A DNA stretch of 64,000 nt from CAWKOH01 sp963851245 (GCA_963851245.1 CAWKOH010000005.1:248001-312000), one strand, 5' to 3'; positions 43,999-53,028 are shown, numbered from the stretch's first letter. Made by a program: numbers and translations. The notes: generated by a model not told the origin, from the sequence alone.

Positions 43999-44481
43999 TC
44001 AGCCCCCGTAGTTCATGCCGGTCGAGCGCAGCAACATCGGCGTGGCTTTCTCGTCTCTCACGCCCGCGTTGACCACCTCAGCCACGAACACCGCGTGATC
44101 GCCGCGCTCAACGGTGTCGGTGACGGTCGCCTCGAACCAGTACGGCAACTCCACCAGCAGCGGCGCGCCCGTCTCCGGCCCCGGCTCAAAGCGGTGACCG
44201 TTGATCTGGTCCCCCTCCAGAGTGGCGCTGCGGAAATAGGCCTTGCCGATGTCGAGCTGGTCCTCAGCCAGCACGTTCACGGCGAACTTGCCTGTGCGCT
44301 CGATCAGCCGGTGCGTGTCGTTGTCAGTCTTGACGGCCGCCGCGATCAACGGCGGTTCGAAGGATACCTGGGTTAGCCAGTTCACTCCCGCGGCTCCCAC
44401 ATCTTCGCCGTCGATAGCGGTCAGCACGTACAACCCGTAGTTGATGGCCCGAAGAGCCACCTTCTTGACCTGGGGATCCAT
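43999..44481 (-). CDS. Flavin reductase domain protein
   Basis: A 160-aa flavin reductase-like (FMN-binding split barrel) protein. YGLYVLTAIDGEDVGAAGVNWLTQVSFEPPLIAAAV is the FMN-binding strand set, and the C-terminal part has LPYWFEATVTDTVERGDHAVFVAEVV. It may supply reduced flavin to one of the LLM monooxygenases in the window; none is adjacent. Confidence 0.86.
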   Translation of the reverse strand: MDPQVKKVALRAINYGLYVLTAIDGEDVGAAGVNWLTQVSFEPPLIAAAVKTDNDTHRLIERTGKFAVNVLAEDQLDIGKAYFRSATLEGDQINGHRFEPGPETGAPLLVELPYWFEATVTDTVERGDHAVFVAEVVNAGVRDEKATPMLLRSTGMNYGG

Positions 44482-44851
44482 GACCCCACCCTACCCCGGT
44501 GTCCTCAGGGTGGCAGGAGGATCTGGTCAGGTCGGACGGCAGCTACGGCTTCGACATCAGGGGTCGCCGGCTCGGCGGTCGGCCGGCGAGGCGGTATTCT
44601 CCGCCACGAGCGCCGACCGCGCCCGATCAACAGAACGCAACACGGGTCGTCCTGAAAAGCCGACCATTGTGGCCTTAGGGCCAAATATCGAACCCAACGC
44701 AGCAAAGGTCGCTCGTCAGATCCAACACCTGTTGCATTGTGTAAATCGTCACCGGCCGTGCTCCCGATCGACTTGGACAGTGACGGCGTCCATGCGCGGT
44801 ATGGATTCACTCAGACGGGGAATGCTCAGGTGAGGCGATTGGCCCCTCTAG
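44482..44851. other. Intergenic region without convincing gene
   Basis: About 370 bases between two minus-strand genes. No frame resembles a known protein. A near-palindrome TTGTGGCCTTAGGGCCAAA lies at 44667-44685 and could be an operator, but it fits no consensus I trust. Confidence 0.5.
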
Positions 44852-45310
44852 TCAGCCGTCCTCCGCCAGCGCCGCGAGCCGGTCGAGCGATGCCTGGAGC
44901 CTGTCGGCTGTGGTGGCCCGCGCCCGAGTAACACGGTTCGGGTCGGTCAACTGGCTCCAGTCATACGTGTGGGTGACCCGGGTGCGGGCCGAGTCGATCG
45001 GCTCCAATGTCCAGGCCCAGAGGTGTCCTGGCGGATCTTGACCCGGTTCGGCGGGTTTCCAGGCGATCCGCCGCGGCTCATCGAACTCGACGACGTGGTT
45101 CTCGCGAACGCCGCCCATGGTGAGAGTGGTTGTGAATACCGCACCGACAGATCGAACCCGCTGGCCGCCGCCGGCCGCGGCCAGGTTGTTGTTGCCGTCC
45201 CAGCGGGGCTGTTGCTCGGGGTCGGCAATGAGCTCAAAGACGCGCGCGGCCGGAGCCGCGATTTCGCGGGTTGCGCTCACGACGCGCTCGCTTTCCCTTT
45301 CGCCGGTCAT
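44852..45310 (-). CDS. SRPBCC family protein
   Basis: A 152-aa START-like protein. SATREIAAPAARVFELIADPEQQPRWDG is the classical first strand and helix; RVTHTYDWSQLTDPNR and a final LDRLAALAEDG helix close it. The ATG at 45310 was chosen, but its GGAGG is very close. The gene is divergent from a DUF429 gene. Ligand unknown. Confidence 0.8.
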   Translation of the reverse strand: MTGERESERVVSATREIAAPAARVFELIADPEQQPRWDGNNNLAAAGGGQRVRSVGAVFTTTLTMGGVRENHVVEFDEPRRIAWKPAEPGQDPPGHLWAWTLEPIDSARTRVTHTYDWSQLTDPNRVTRARATTADRLQASLDRLAALAEDG

Positions 45311-45380
45311 GCCTCCATCCAAGCACCGACTGGCTAGTCTGGGGCGCTCGGCGCAGCACAATTGGCCTAGTGTCCCCGAA

Positions 45381-46082
45381 GTGATCGCAGTCGGGGTGGA
45401 CGTCGCCGAAACGAAGAAAGGTTTGGACCTGGTGGCGCTCGACTTGGACCGTCAGGTGGTGACCAGCCACGGACACTTGACCGTCGAGCAGGTCCTTGGG
45501 CTCATCCTCGACGAGCTGGTTCCTGACATCGTCTGTATCGACTCGCCGTCTGGATGGTCCCGATCCGGGCGCAGCCGGGCAGGGGAGCGGGAACTGGCTC
45601 GGCTGCGGATATCGTCATACGCCACCGGTGCCGATCCCGGTGATCACAGCTTCTACAGGTGGATGCGGGTCGGCTTCGCTGTCTTCGAGGGCGTAGCTGT
45701 ACGTTATCCGCTGTTCCGCGGGGGCGACCCTTCCGGCCGAGCCGCGGAGGTCTTTCCGAACGCGTCGGCGCAGTTTCTGGCCGGGCGAGCCAGGACCAAG
45801 GAGGAGTCGAAGGTGCAGTTCCGACGGCAGGTGTTGCGGGCACTCGGAGTTGACGACGGGCCCTTGCCTGGCATCGACCGAGTGGACGCCGCGCTGGCGG
45901 CACTGACCGGGCTGCTGGCGTTGGAGGGTCAGTGGACCTGTCTCGGGGACCCTGAAGAGGGAGTCATCCTGCTTCCGTCCCACGCCCCCGCGGGAGCGAG
46001 TCTTTCCTCCGGTGGGCACGCCTATCCGGGCTTCAACCGCGAGTCTTTTCCGGCCCGATTCGCTCACGTACGAGGTGAGTGA
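45381..46082 (+). CDS. DUF429 family protein (predicted RNase H-fold nuclease)
   Basis: A 233-aa protein of the DUF429 family. The N-terminal strand VIAVGVDVAETKKGLDLVALDL gives the first acidic residue, IVCIDSPSGWS the second, and GIDRVDAALAALTGLLAL the last. The RNase H-like fold is predicted for the family; activity unproven. The GTG at 45381 was preferred to the ATG at 45309 for the match of the start to the family. Its 3' end overlaps the selenoprotein gene on the other strand by 50 bases. Confidence 0.75.
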   Translation: MIAVGVDVAETKKGLDLVALDLDRQVVTSHGHLTVEQVLGLILDELVPDIVCIDSPSGWSRSGRSRAGERELARLRISSYATGADPGDHSFYRWMRVGFAVFEGVAVRYPLFRGGDPSGRAAEVFPNASAQFLAGRARTKEESKVQFRRQVLRALGVDDGPLPGIDRVDAALAALTGLLALEGQWTCLGDPEEGVILLPSHAPAGASLSSGGHAYPGFNRESFPARFAHVRGE

Positions 46083-46302
46083 TCTCGCCCGCCTTGGCGT
46101 GCCTCCCGAGCTTCGCCTTAGAGAAGATCTCCTCCCCGTTGAGCGAGACCTCGAATCGCCCCTTCGAGGAAGGCAGGAGGACAACGTCCGCGATTACAGG
46201 AGCCCACCCAGTCAGTAGCTCGTCCGCCAGACCGACGGCGCGCGGGACGTAGTTTCAGGGAACGCAGAACTCGATTTGGAAGTGGTGCTTGGGGTCAAGC
46301 AT
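46033..46302 (-). CDS. SelW/Rdx-family selenoprotein (CxxU)
   Basis: An 89-aa protein found by reading through an in-frame UGA at 46257-46255 (Sec16). The frame reads MLDPKHHFQIEFCVP, then Sec, then NYVPRAVGLADELLTGW, and ends GPEKTRG. CVPU followed by NYxPRA is the Rdx/SelW signature (CxxC or CxxU), and GRFEVSLNGEEIFSK is the conserved second half. An ideal AAGGAGG lies 7 bases before the ATG. A SECIS-like hairpin follows the UGA. It lies 73 bases after an LLM gene on the same strand. Predicted thioredoxin-like selenoprotein. Read as two frames, it would be missed by standard callers. Confidence 0.85.
46221..46254 (-). promoter_or_regulatory. SECIS-like element of the SelW/Rdx gene
   Basis: Downstream of the UGA the message contains CCGUC/GGCGG pairing (with one U-G) around the loop GGUCU at 46233-46229, starting 22 nt after the UGA. 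The 13-nt core CGUCGGUCUGGCG is identical to that of the formate dehydrogenase element. The lower stem is weaker (C-G and G-C pairs with bulged bases). Confidence 0.58.
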
Positions 46303-46375
46303 CGGGCGCCTCCTTACGATCGAGACGAAGCTACAACGGCTGGCGCTGCCGTGTACAGAAGGGGTTTGGTTGTGG

Positions 46376-47284
46376 TCACGACTTGGCCAAGCCTGTCAAC
46401 ACCGAGACTGTCGCCTCCTTCTCATCTGGCGTGCCGAACACGTCGGCCATCAGCTCGGTGACACCTAGCTCAGCGAGGGCCGCCACCTGACCGGCCACCT
46501 CGTCGGCGTCACCGATGAGCGCCAGGTCGGCGAGGTCGTCGAGACCCTCCAGGGCCAGCTGCCGGCGATACGAGGGCATCCGGCCTGCGCCCTCGATTCG
46601 GGGCCGGATCCGGTCCCGGGCCGCCGCCGGGTCATCGGTGACCGAGACGGGGAGGCCGGCGACGACCCGTGGCTCTGGCCGTCCCGCTCGGGCTGCTGCC
46701 TCCCGTATGACCGGGCCCACCTTGGTTCGCAGCGTCGCCGGGCCCGTCATCCAGGTCACGGTACCGTCAGCCAGCGTCCCGGCTAGTTCGAGCATCCGCG
46801 GGCCGAGAGCGGCCACCACCAGGCTCGGCGCCGGGCCCTCGATCATCAACGAAGTTCGGGCCGTGAGGTGAGTACCCTCCACCGCACTGCGGCGGTCAGC
46901 CCCGAGCAGGCCGCCCAAGGCCTCCAGCTCCTCCCGGCACAGGTCAACCACTTGGCGGTAGGGGATCCCGTACCAGCCCTCCGACACCAGAGGGTGGGTC
47001 ACGCCGATCCCAAGAGTGAACCGACCCGGGCCCGCGACCTGGGCCACGGTGAGCGCCTGCTGGGCCAGCGGGATGGGATGGCGCCCCTGGATGGGCACGA
47101 CCGCTGTCCCGATCCGGATGCCGGAGACGGCGTGGGCGGCGACGGCGAGAGCGGTGAGCGCGTCGACGCTGAGGGTCTGGGGCAGCCAGACGGTATCGAA
47201 CCCGGCGTCGGCCGCCGCCTTCACCGAAATGACGACGTCCTCGACCGACTTCAGGTCCGAACCGGCCCACGCCGATATTGCCAT
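46376..47284 (-). CDS. LLM class F420-dependent oxidoreductase
   Basis: A 302-aa luciferase-like protein of the F420 type (TIGR03564-like). The strands MAISAWAGSDL, GFDTVWLPQTLSVDALTALAVAA, IRIGTAVVPIQGRHPIPLAQQALT and RFTLGIGVTHPL are characteristic. The ATG at 47284 was chosen; a GTG at 47296 is in frame. It may be transcribed with the selenoprotein gene 73 bases downstream. Confidence 0.88.
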   Translation of the reverse strand: MAISAWAGSDLKSVEDVVISVKAAADAGFDTVWLPQTLSVDALTALAVAAHAVSGIRIGTAVVPIQGRHPIPLAQQALTVAQVAGPGRFTLGIGVTHPLVSEGWYGIPYRQVVDLCREELEALGGLLGADRRSAVEGTHLTARTSLMIEGPAPSLVVAALGPRMLELAGTLADGTVTWMTGPATLRTKVGPVIREAAARAGRPEPRVVAGLPVSVTDDPAAARDRIRPRIEGAGRMPSYRRQLALEGLDDLADLALIGDADEVAGQVAALAELGVTELMADVFGTPDEKEATVSVLTGLAKS

Positions 47285-47348
47285 GCGGTCGGCCACGCCC
47301 AGAATCTACAGCCGGGCTCAGTCCGCCACACGATCGACGGCCCGATGG

Positions 47349-47816
47349 TCAGTCCCGCTCGACCCTTCGCAGTCCTCGGTAGGGCGTCCACGATTCGACG
47401 ACGAGTTTGGTCGCCTCGGCGTTGAGCCCGGTTATGACCACCGCCGTTATGTCGGCGGAGAACATTTCGCCGTCAGCCTGCGAGTCTCCCGCGTCCGTGG
47501 CTACCGGGCCGGCGGGGATGGCCCGACCGGCGATCTTGGCCTCTCCCGGCCAGTCGCTCTCCTTGCCCTCCTCTGGGTGGAAAGTCGGGCCGTGCAGAGC
47601 AAAGCGAGGATCCCGTCTGAGGTCCGCCCCCTTCATTGCGCCGGTCATCGAACCGAAGCGCAGATCGCCATCCGTGAACTCACACTCGATGCCTGAGATG
47701 CGCGGAGAGCCGTCGGTGCGCAGCGTGGCGATTGTCTTGTGACGGCCGGCGTTGAACAGCCGCCGCACCCGGTTGGCGAACTCCGGTTCGGCCTGCTCTA
47801 TCGCCCGCCACCGTGG
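47349..47816 (-). CDS. Pyridoxamine 5'-phosphate oxidase family protein
   Basis: A 155-aa split-barrel flavin or F420-binding protein. It starts PRWRAIEQAEPEFANRVRRLFNAGRHKTIATLRTDGSPRISGIE, typical of the PPOX/Rv-type group, and has FGSMTGAMKGADLRRDPRFALHG in the middle. The GTG at 47816 fits the family start; an ATG 30 bases upstream is possible. Adjacent to F420-type genes. Confidence 0.8.
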   Translation of the reverse strand, partial: PRWRAIEQAEPEFANRVRRLFNAGRHKTIATLRTDGSPRISGIECEFTDGDLRFGSMTGAMKGADLRRDPRFALHGPTFHPEEGKESDWPGEAKIAGRAIPAGPVATDAGDSQADGEMFSADITAVVITGLNAEATKLVVESWTPYRGLRRVERD

Positions 47817-47942
47817 CACGAATGCGAAGCATAACCGCATGTCCACGGGGTAGGAACCGATCGCCGGCTTCGCCCAGCCGCGATCAGCTGAGGCGGGCGG
47901 CCAGGCGTTGGTGGCTACGACCGGGCCCGGTGCTGATGCCGA

Positions 47943-48785
47943 TCACAACCACAGCTCGTTCACGTAGCGGTCGGTTCCCAAGACGGTCTGGATGAACGGA
48001 GCCGCGAACACGACCCGGCCCGTGCCCGAGGCCTCCAGCTTCTCGACGAGCTGCCGGTATTGGTCCCAGCTGTCGAGCGGGTCGCCTTCGACGAAATGCA
48101 CGTGCAGGATCCGGTCTGCTCCCTTGGGATCGACGGGCACGAAGTCGGGTTTCGTGTCGAGCAGCGGGGTCGGTGTCCACGCCGACGCGCCGGCAACAGG
48201 TGATCCGGTCAACCAGGCCGGGAGGTTGGCGTCGAACCACTCGTCCACCGTCTCCTGCCCCGCCGTCGGCTCTACGAAGAAAGCGACCATCCCGGGGTAC
48301 CGGTGGTCAAGAGCCAGTTCCAGAGGGATTGGGTCGGGGTCTCGATACGCCCGCCAGCGGGCCCTGTATACCCCGGTGTTGTAGTGGGTTCGGTGCTGAA
48401 AGCCCCGGTCGGCGGCATAGAGCTCGTGGAGGGCAGGGGTGGACCAGTCGAGCCATTCGTCATGGTGGCCGTCGAGGATGAAATAGAGGCAGGCGTACGA
48501 ACCGTCGAGGCGGTCAAAGGACATCGTGGTCGTCTCGGGCATCCGGGCCCGCTTGTGGCGAGCGGTGGCAGCCCAGCGGCTCCCGGCCAGGGTGTTGGGC
48601 CCGACCATGCAGCCGGCGTAGTAATGGTCGCGCTCGTACCAGCGGTTATAGGCAAACTCGTACCCCCGGTGGGGATCCGTGAACACCCAGAGCATGGAGC
48701 CGACCCGAATCGGCTCGTCGATAGACCAGATCAACCGGCCGGGTTCGTAGTGCAATGGTTTGGCGTAGCGGTCCTCGGGCGGCAT
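47943..48785 (-). CDS. Hypothetical protein, possible duplicated EthD-like barrel
   Basis: A 280-aa soluble protein. The first half contains GSMLWVFTDPHRGYEFAYNRWYERDHYYAGCMVGPNTLAGSRW, which resembles EthD-like dimeric barrels in which HYY and the N-terminal strand form a small-molecule pocket; the second half begins MVAFFVEPTAGQETVDEWFDANLPAW, a second copy of the same layout. The ATG at 48785 was picked over the long unsupported frame. Known only as hypothetical in my recollection. Confidence 0.58.
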   Translation of the reverse strand: MPPEDRYAKPLHYEPGRLIWSIDEPIRVGSMLWVFTDPHRGYEFAYNRWYERDHYYAGCMVGPNTLAGSRWAATARHKRARMPETTTMSFDRLDGSYACLYFILDGHHDEWLDWSTPALHELYAADRGFQHRTHYNTGVYRARWRAYRDPDPIPLELALDHRYPGMVAFFVEPTAGQETVDEWFDANLPAWLTGSPVAGASAWTPTPLLDTKPDFVPVDPKGADRILHVHFVEGDPLDSWDQYRQLVEKLEASGTGRVVFAAPFIQTVLGTDRYVNELWL

Positions 48786-48910
48786 GCATCCGAGGGTACA
48801 CGGGCAGCGGCCACCGATCCCGACCGGCTCGACGGGGTGAGTCGCCACCCACGACCGGGCCTTCGTTATTGTTCGTCGTACACCAGACGGCCGTCGAAAC
48901 GAGCAGATAG

Positions 48911-50095
48911 ATGCGACGCGAAGTGTTCGATCCGAACGATCCCCTTGGCGACACGGCCGAAGGGGGTGAGTTTCGGAAGACCATCCGGGCCCTAGTCGAG
49001 CGAGAGTCACCTCCGGCACATGTGGCCGAGTTGGACGAGGCCGAAAGATTCGACGACCGTCTTCACTCACTGTTGGGTGAGATGGGCGTGCTCGGCCTCG
49101 ACGCCCCCGTGTGGGCAGGCGGATCTGGAGACGTGCGCGATCAGCTCATCGCCATCGAGGAACTCGCGGCTGGCCCGACCTCAATGGCGGCGTTCTTGAT
49201 TTCCCAGTACGCAGTCGTCAAGGTGATGGCTTCGACTGCGAGCACCGATGACCAGCGACTTCTCCTGCACGACCTCGTCGCCGGCCGCAAGAAGGTTTCC
49301 TTCGCCTTGTCCGAGCCAGCTAGCGCAACCGACGTGGCTCGTGTCCTGAAGACGCGTGCGCTCCCGGTAGACGACGGTTGGCATATCAACGGCCAAAAGA
49401 TGTGGACCTCGGGTGCAACTATGGCCGACGCCGTCATTGTCTTGGCTCGCACATCCGAGATCAAGGAATCACCGATATCCGGGATTACCGCATTCCTTGT
49501 CCCCAAAGAGGCCGCCGGCCTGGAGGTTCGAGAAGTTCGCACGTTCGGCATTCGCGGGATGTCGACCTGCGAAGTGTTTCTCAGGGACGTGGTGGTGTCA
49601 CCCGACGCCGTGCTCGGTGACGTCGACAAGGGCCTTAGGCAGGTGTTCGCGACCATCAATCGAGAAGGGCTGAACGCCGCCGCCGCCTCGATCGGCGTTG
49701 CCCGCGGGGCCCTGGATCTGACGGTTGAGTATGCGAGCAACCGGGAGGTCTTCGACAAGCCGATCGCCAGCTTTCAGGTTCCCCAGCATTGGATGGTGGA
49801 CGCTGCCGTGTCCATCGAAGCGGCCAGGAGCCTGATGAACCGGGCCGCGATCATTGAATCCAAGGGTGGTCGATCCGATTCTCTCGCGGCGATGGCAAAG
49901 CTCGTAGCTTCCGAGGCCGCCGTCGAGATCGCAGCCAAAGGAATGCAGGTAATGGGAGGAGCTGGATATACCCGGGAAGTGCCCATGCAACGCTACTTCC
50001 GCGACGGGCGTCTGTGGAGCTTCAGTCCTCTCACCAACGAGATGGTTCGGAACAGGCTAGGAGAGCAGCTCCTCGGCCTTCCACGCTCGTACTGA
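48911..50095 (+). CDS. Acyl-CoA dehydrogenase
   Basis: A 394-aa flavin acyl-CoA dehydrogenase. It shows FALSEPASATDVARVL (FAD/substrate loop), WHINGQKMWTSGATMADAVIVLART, FGIRGMSTCEVFLRDVVV, ASIGVARGALDLTVEYASNREVF and the C-terminal GMQVMGGAGYTREVPMQRYFRDGRLW, all family hallmarks. The active-site base lies in the final helices. Catalyses alpha,beta-dehydrogenation of an acyl-CoA; substrate length unknown. A terminator lies downstream at 50273. Confidence 0.91.
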   Translation: MRREVFDPNDPLGDTAEGGEFRKTIRALVERESPPAHVAELDEAERFDDRLHSLLGEMGVLGLDAPVWAGGSGDVRDQLIAIEELAAGPTSMAAFLISQYAVVKVMASTASTDDQRLLLHDLVAGRKKVSFALSEPASATDVARVLKTRALPVDDGWHINGQKMWTSGATMADAVIVLARTSEIKESPISGITAFLVPKEAAGLEVREVRTFGIRGMSTCEVFLRDVVVSPDAVLGDVDKGLRQVFATINREGLNAAAASIGVARGALDLTVEYASNREVFDKPIASFQVPQHWMVDAAVSIEAARSLMNRAAIIESKGGRSDSLAAMAKLVASEAAVEIAAKGMQVMGGAGYTREVPMQRYFRDGRLWSFSPLTNEMVRNRLGEQLLGLPRSY

Positions 50096-50272
50096 AGGAG
50101 CCGAGCGGGTTGCCGGATAGCGGCTGGCCCGCGCCGTCCTCGATGAATGGGTGGAGGGCAGCCCCCTGGCCCGGGTCGACTTTCCCGAGGCAGACTGACC
50201 GAGCCGAACGGCAGCAGGCGCAACGGCGAGGGCGACGTTCCGTGATCGTTTGTCGGTGCTCGGACCGGATCG

Positions 50273-50306
50273 AGCCCGCCTCGGCGCTCTGGCGCCGAGG
50301 CGGGCT
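50273..50306. terminator. Strong hairpin downstream of acyl-CoA dehydrogenase
   Basis: Perfect 15-bp inverted repeat AGCCCGCCTCGGCGC / GCGCCGAGGCGGGCT with a 4-nt loop TCTG. It lies about 180 bases after the ACAD stop and before the next plus gene. No U run. The rest of the 300-base interval (50096-50396) shows no gene. Confidence 0.65.
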
Positions 50307-50396
50307 TGGCTGGCGACCTAATCTGGTGCGATGGCCGACCTGCCGTTCGAGACCGCAGTCGAGATCGAGATGACCTGCGACGTCGCGGACTGACCG

Positions 50397-50979
50397 GTGC
50401 GCAAGATCATCTTCACGATCTCGGTGTCGGTCGACGGCTACATGGAAGGGCCGAAGCCGCGAAATCGACTGGCACATGGTCGACGAGGAGCTCCATCGCC
50501 ACATGAACGGCTGGCTGGCCGGCGCCGGCGGCTTCCTCGAAGGGCGGGTCACCTACGAGCTGATGGCGGAGTTCTGGCCGACCGCCGACCAGGACCCGGC
50601 CGCCACGCCGACAGTCGTCGAGTTCGCGCAGATCTGGCGGGACATGCCCAAGGTCGTCTACTCGCGCACCCTGGAGCGGGCCGACTGGAACGCGACAGTC
50701 GTCCACGACGTCGTGCCGGCCGAGGTGCTCGCCCTCAAGGCACTGCCGGGTCGAGACCTCGTCGTCGGCGGCTCAGACCTGGCGGCGGAGTTCGCCCGCC
50801 ACGACCTGATCGACGAGTACCGGCTCTACGTCCACCCTGTCGTGATCGGGCGGGGCACGCCGATGCTCCGGCCGTCGGAGGCCAAGGTTTCCTTGCAGCT
50901 GATCGAGACCCAAACCTTCGGCAACGGGGTTGTCATGTTGCGCTACGAGCGGCGTCCTTCGGGGCCCGCAGGCGGGTGA
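50397..50979 (+). pseudogene. RibD C-terminal/dihydrofolate-reductase family protein, frameshifted
   Basis: A DHFR-like protein in two frames. The first (GTG at 50397) reads KIIFTISVSVDGYMEGP, and a slip near 50455 shifts to EIDWHMVDEELHRHMNGW. The rest contains GGFLEGRVTYELMAEFWP, DLVVGGSDLAAEFARHDLIDEYRLYVHPVVIGRGTPML, typical of the RibD_C group that reduces small heterocycles. The family length is about 190 aa, as here. Sequence error or decay; the next gene on the other strand is also broken. Confidence 0.82.
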
Positions 50980-51073
50980 TCCTTCGGGGCCTCTCGGTGC
51001 GCTGACGTGACGCGCACAGACAACATCGCCTGCGCTCGGGATCGCGTGGCGGGGCTAGAGCTACGTCCCCGGG

Positions 51074-52264
51074 CTAGGCGCGAAGCAGGGTGGCAAGGTC
51101 GACGGCGTTGTCGTGGAGTACCAGCCGGCGGTCCTCGGGGGAGAGGCCTTTGTCTCCGGCAGGTAGTCCAGGGGCTGCGGCAGCGCCTCGATATGGGGCC
51201 AGTCCGAGCCGAAGATGACCCGATCGGCACCCACCCACTCGACGACCGCGTCGAGGTCGTCCTCCCAGAACGGGTTGATCCAGACGTGCCGACGGAATAT
51301 CTCGACCGGGTCGTCCTTGAACCAGCCCGGCATCTTCTTCCTGAGGACTGCAGCTTGCGGAACAGGTCGGGGATGAACTCGGCGCCGTTCTCGACGGATG
51401 CGACGCGCAGGTTGGGGAACTTGGCGAACTGGTTGGCCAGGACGATCGAGAGCAGGTAGTCGTGGACCGACTTTTCGATCGCGAAGTTCTTGATGGTGGG
51501 CGCAAAGCCACCGCCGTAGAAGTTGGCGGTGAAACCGTCGACGGCGTACCCGTCCGAGCGACGGCCCGCTGTCGCCGGCATGGACGACGAGCGTGATGCC
51601 TGCCTCGTTAAGCCGGGCCCAGAAGGGTCGAAGTGGCGGTCGAACGGGCTCATCCGCCCGGTCGGAGTGGTGGGCGCAGCCGGTCCGCATGACGATCATC
51701 TGGCGCCCGTTGGTCGATCGCCCACTCGAGCTCCTCGACGGCCCAGTCCCGATCGGCCAGCGCGAGGTACGGCGCGGCGTAGATCACGCGGCCCTGGTAG
51801 TCGAACGTCCAGTCCTCAGCAAGCCAGCGGTTGAAGGCTCGGAACGTCTTACAGACCGCTACCGGGTCGTCCTTGAGCGGCTCCTCGTAGATCATGCCGA
51901 GGGTCGGGAAGAGGAAGCAGCCCTCGAGGCCCTGTTGATCGAGGGTCTCACCTCGGCCGCCCGGGTCGCGGTAGGCGGGCCGGATCGGCTCGGAGTCCCT
52001 GATGCAACGTCCAGCGGGTTGACCTTGTCCTGGTTGCCGCGGAAGTACTCGCTCAGGCAGCCCGGCTTGGAGACCGGGTTGAACGTCGCGTTGGCCACGG
52101 CATGGCTGACCTTGCCGCCGAGCACGTGGTATCGGCCGGCCCTTGATGGTGGCCCACTGCACGCACCGAGGGCCGTCCTTGGGGTCCAGGTGGCGGGTGA
52201 AGGCGTCGACCGCCTCGTAGTAGTGGTTGTCGCCGTCCCAGACCGGGTGGTCCAACTCATCCAT
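51074..52264 (-). pseudogene. Amidohydrolase-2 family protein, multiply frameshifted
   Basis: A TIM-barrel amidohydrolase about 400 codons long broken in at least five places. The pieces in order are MDELDHPVWDGDNHYYEAVDAFTRHLDP (52264), SKPGCLSEYFRGNQDKVNPLD, GLEGCFLFPTLGMIYEEPLKDDP, ARLNEAGITLVVHAGDSG, FTANFYGGGFAPTIKNFAIEKSVHDYL, WINPFWEDDLDAVVEWVGADRVIFGSDWPHIEALPQPLDYLPE and a final DNAVDLATLLRA. The first piece has DGDNHY where DxH would be, and FGSDWPH is the last Asp site. The density of breaks is far above neighbouring genes. Confidence 0.78.
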
Positions 52265-52337
52265 GGCCAAATCGTAGAACACGTTCTGATTCCCTGGACC
52301 AGCGCTCGGGCGCTCCCCCAAGGTAGAGAACGACGGA

Positions 52338-52364
52338 GAGCTAGCCCCAGCTGGCGGCTAGCTC
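52338..52364. terminator. Hairpin downstream of wall-protein gene
   Basis: GAGCTAGCC pairs with GGCTAGCTC across a 9-nt loop, just after the stop of the minus-strand gene at 52378. Short stem, no U run. Confidence 0.45.
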
Positions 52365-52377
52365 CCTGGGACTTCGT

Positions 52378-53028
52378 CTACCGTCGTCTCTTGGCGATCT
52401 CGGCGGGGACGGTGACAAGGGCGACGCCGAGGATGATGAGGGCGCCGGCAAGGCACACCCACATGCCTACGTCGCTGCCGGTGAAGGCCAGCTGGCCCGT
52501 GCCGTCAGTGACGGCGTCGGCGGTAGGAACGACGGAGACCCCCACCAGAGCTGGTACTGCAGCCTGGGTGCTACTTGCGGTGCCCGGCGAGTCGGCGATC
52601 GTGGCGGTCGGACAGACCTGTTGGTGGTGGCCCTGATAGATACAGTCGCCCGAAGGTGTGGTGGTAGCGACCGGGGGGACCGTGGTTGCGGGGGTGAGTG
52701 TCCTGATCGGCGGCACCGTGGTCGATGGGACTGTTGTAGTAGGTGCGACGGAGGTCGGTGGTGGGACCCTCGTGGGAGGAGGCACGGTCGGCGGGGGCGG
52801 CGTGGTAGTCGTTGGTGGCGCGGTAGTCGGTGATGGAGCGCTCGGCGAAATCGTCGTCGACGTCGTGCTCGAGGAAGTGGCAGAGGTCTGGCACTGCTCC
52901 TGGTGGTGCCCTTGGTAGACGCAGTCGCTCGGCGGGCTCGTCGTGTGGCACGCCCAGGCCGAGCCACCTCCGACCATGATGAGCACGCCGACAAGCGCGA
53001 GCGCGGCAGCGTAACGGGGACGGGTCAT
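52378..53028 (-). CDS. Thr/Pro-rich wall-anchored protein with duplicated YQGHHQ motif
   Basis: A 216-aa exported protein. A signal peptide (RYAAALALVGVLIMVGGGSAWA) precedes a first cysteine module PSDCVYQGHHQEQC, a Thr/Pro/Ser linker of about 75 residues, a second copy PSGDCIYQGHHQQVC, and a sortase-like LAFTG motif followed by a membrane helix and a basic KRRR tail. The ATG at 53028 follows GGAGGAG. I do not know the family; the Cys-His modules could bind a metal or form disulfides. A cell-wall surface protein is inferred. Confidence 0.76.
   Translation of the reverse strand: MTRPRYAAALALVGVLIMVGGGSAWACHTTSPPSDCVYQGHHQEQCQTSATSSSTTSTTISPSAPSPTTAPPTTTTPPPPTVPPPTRVPPPTSVAPTTTVPSTTVPPIRTLTPATTVPPVATTTPSGDCIYQGHHQQVCPTATIADSPGTASSTQAAVPALVGVSVVPTADAVTDGTGQLAFTGSDVGMWVCLAGALIILGVALVTVPAEIAKRRR

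Noticed and set aside
44667..44685. Near-palindrome resembling a DosR-type box
   Set aside because: It matches the recalled 20-bp DosR consensus at too few positions, and no dormancy gene is beside it.
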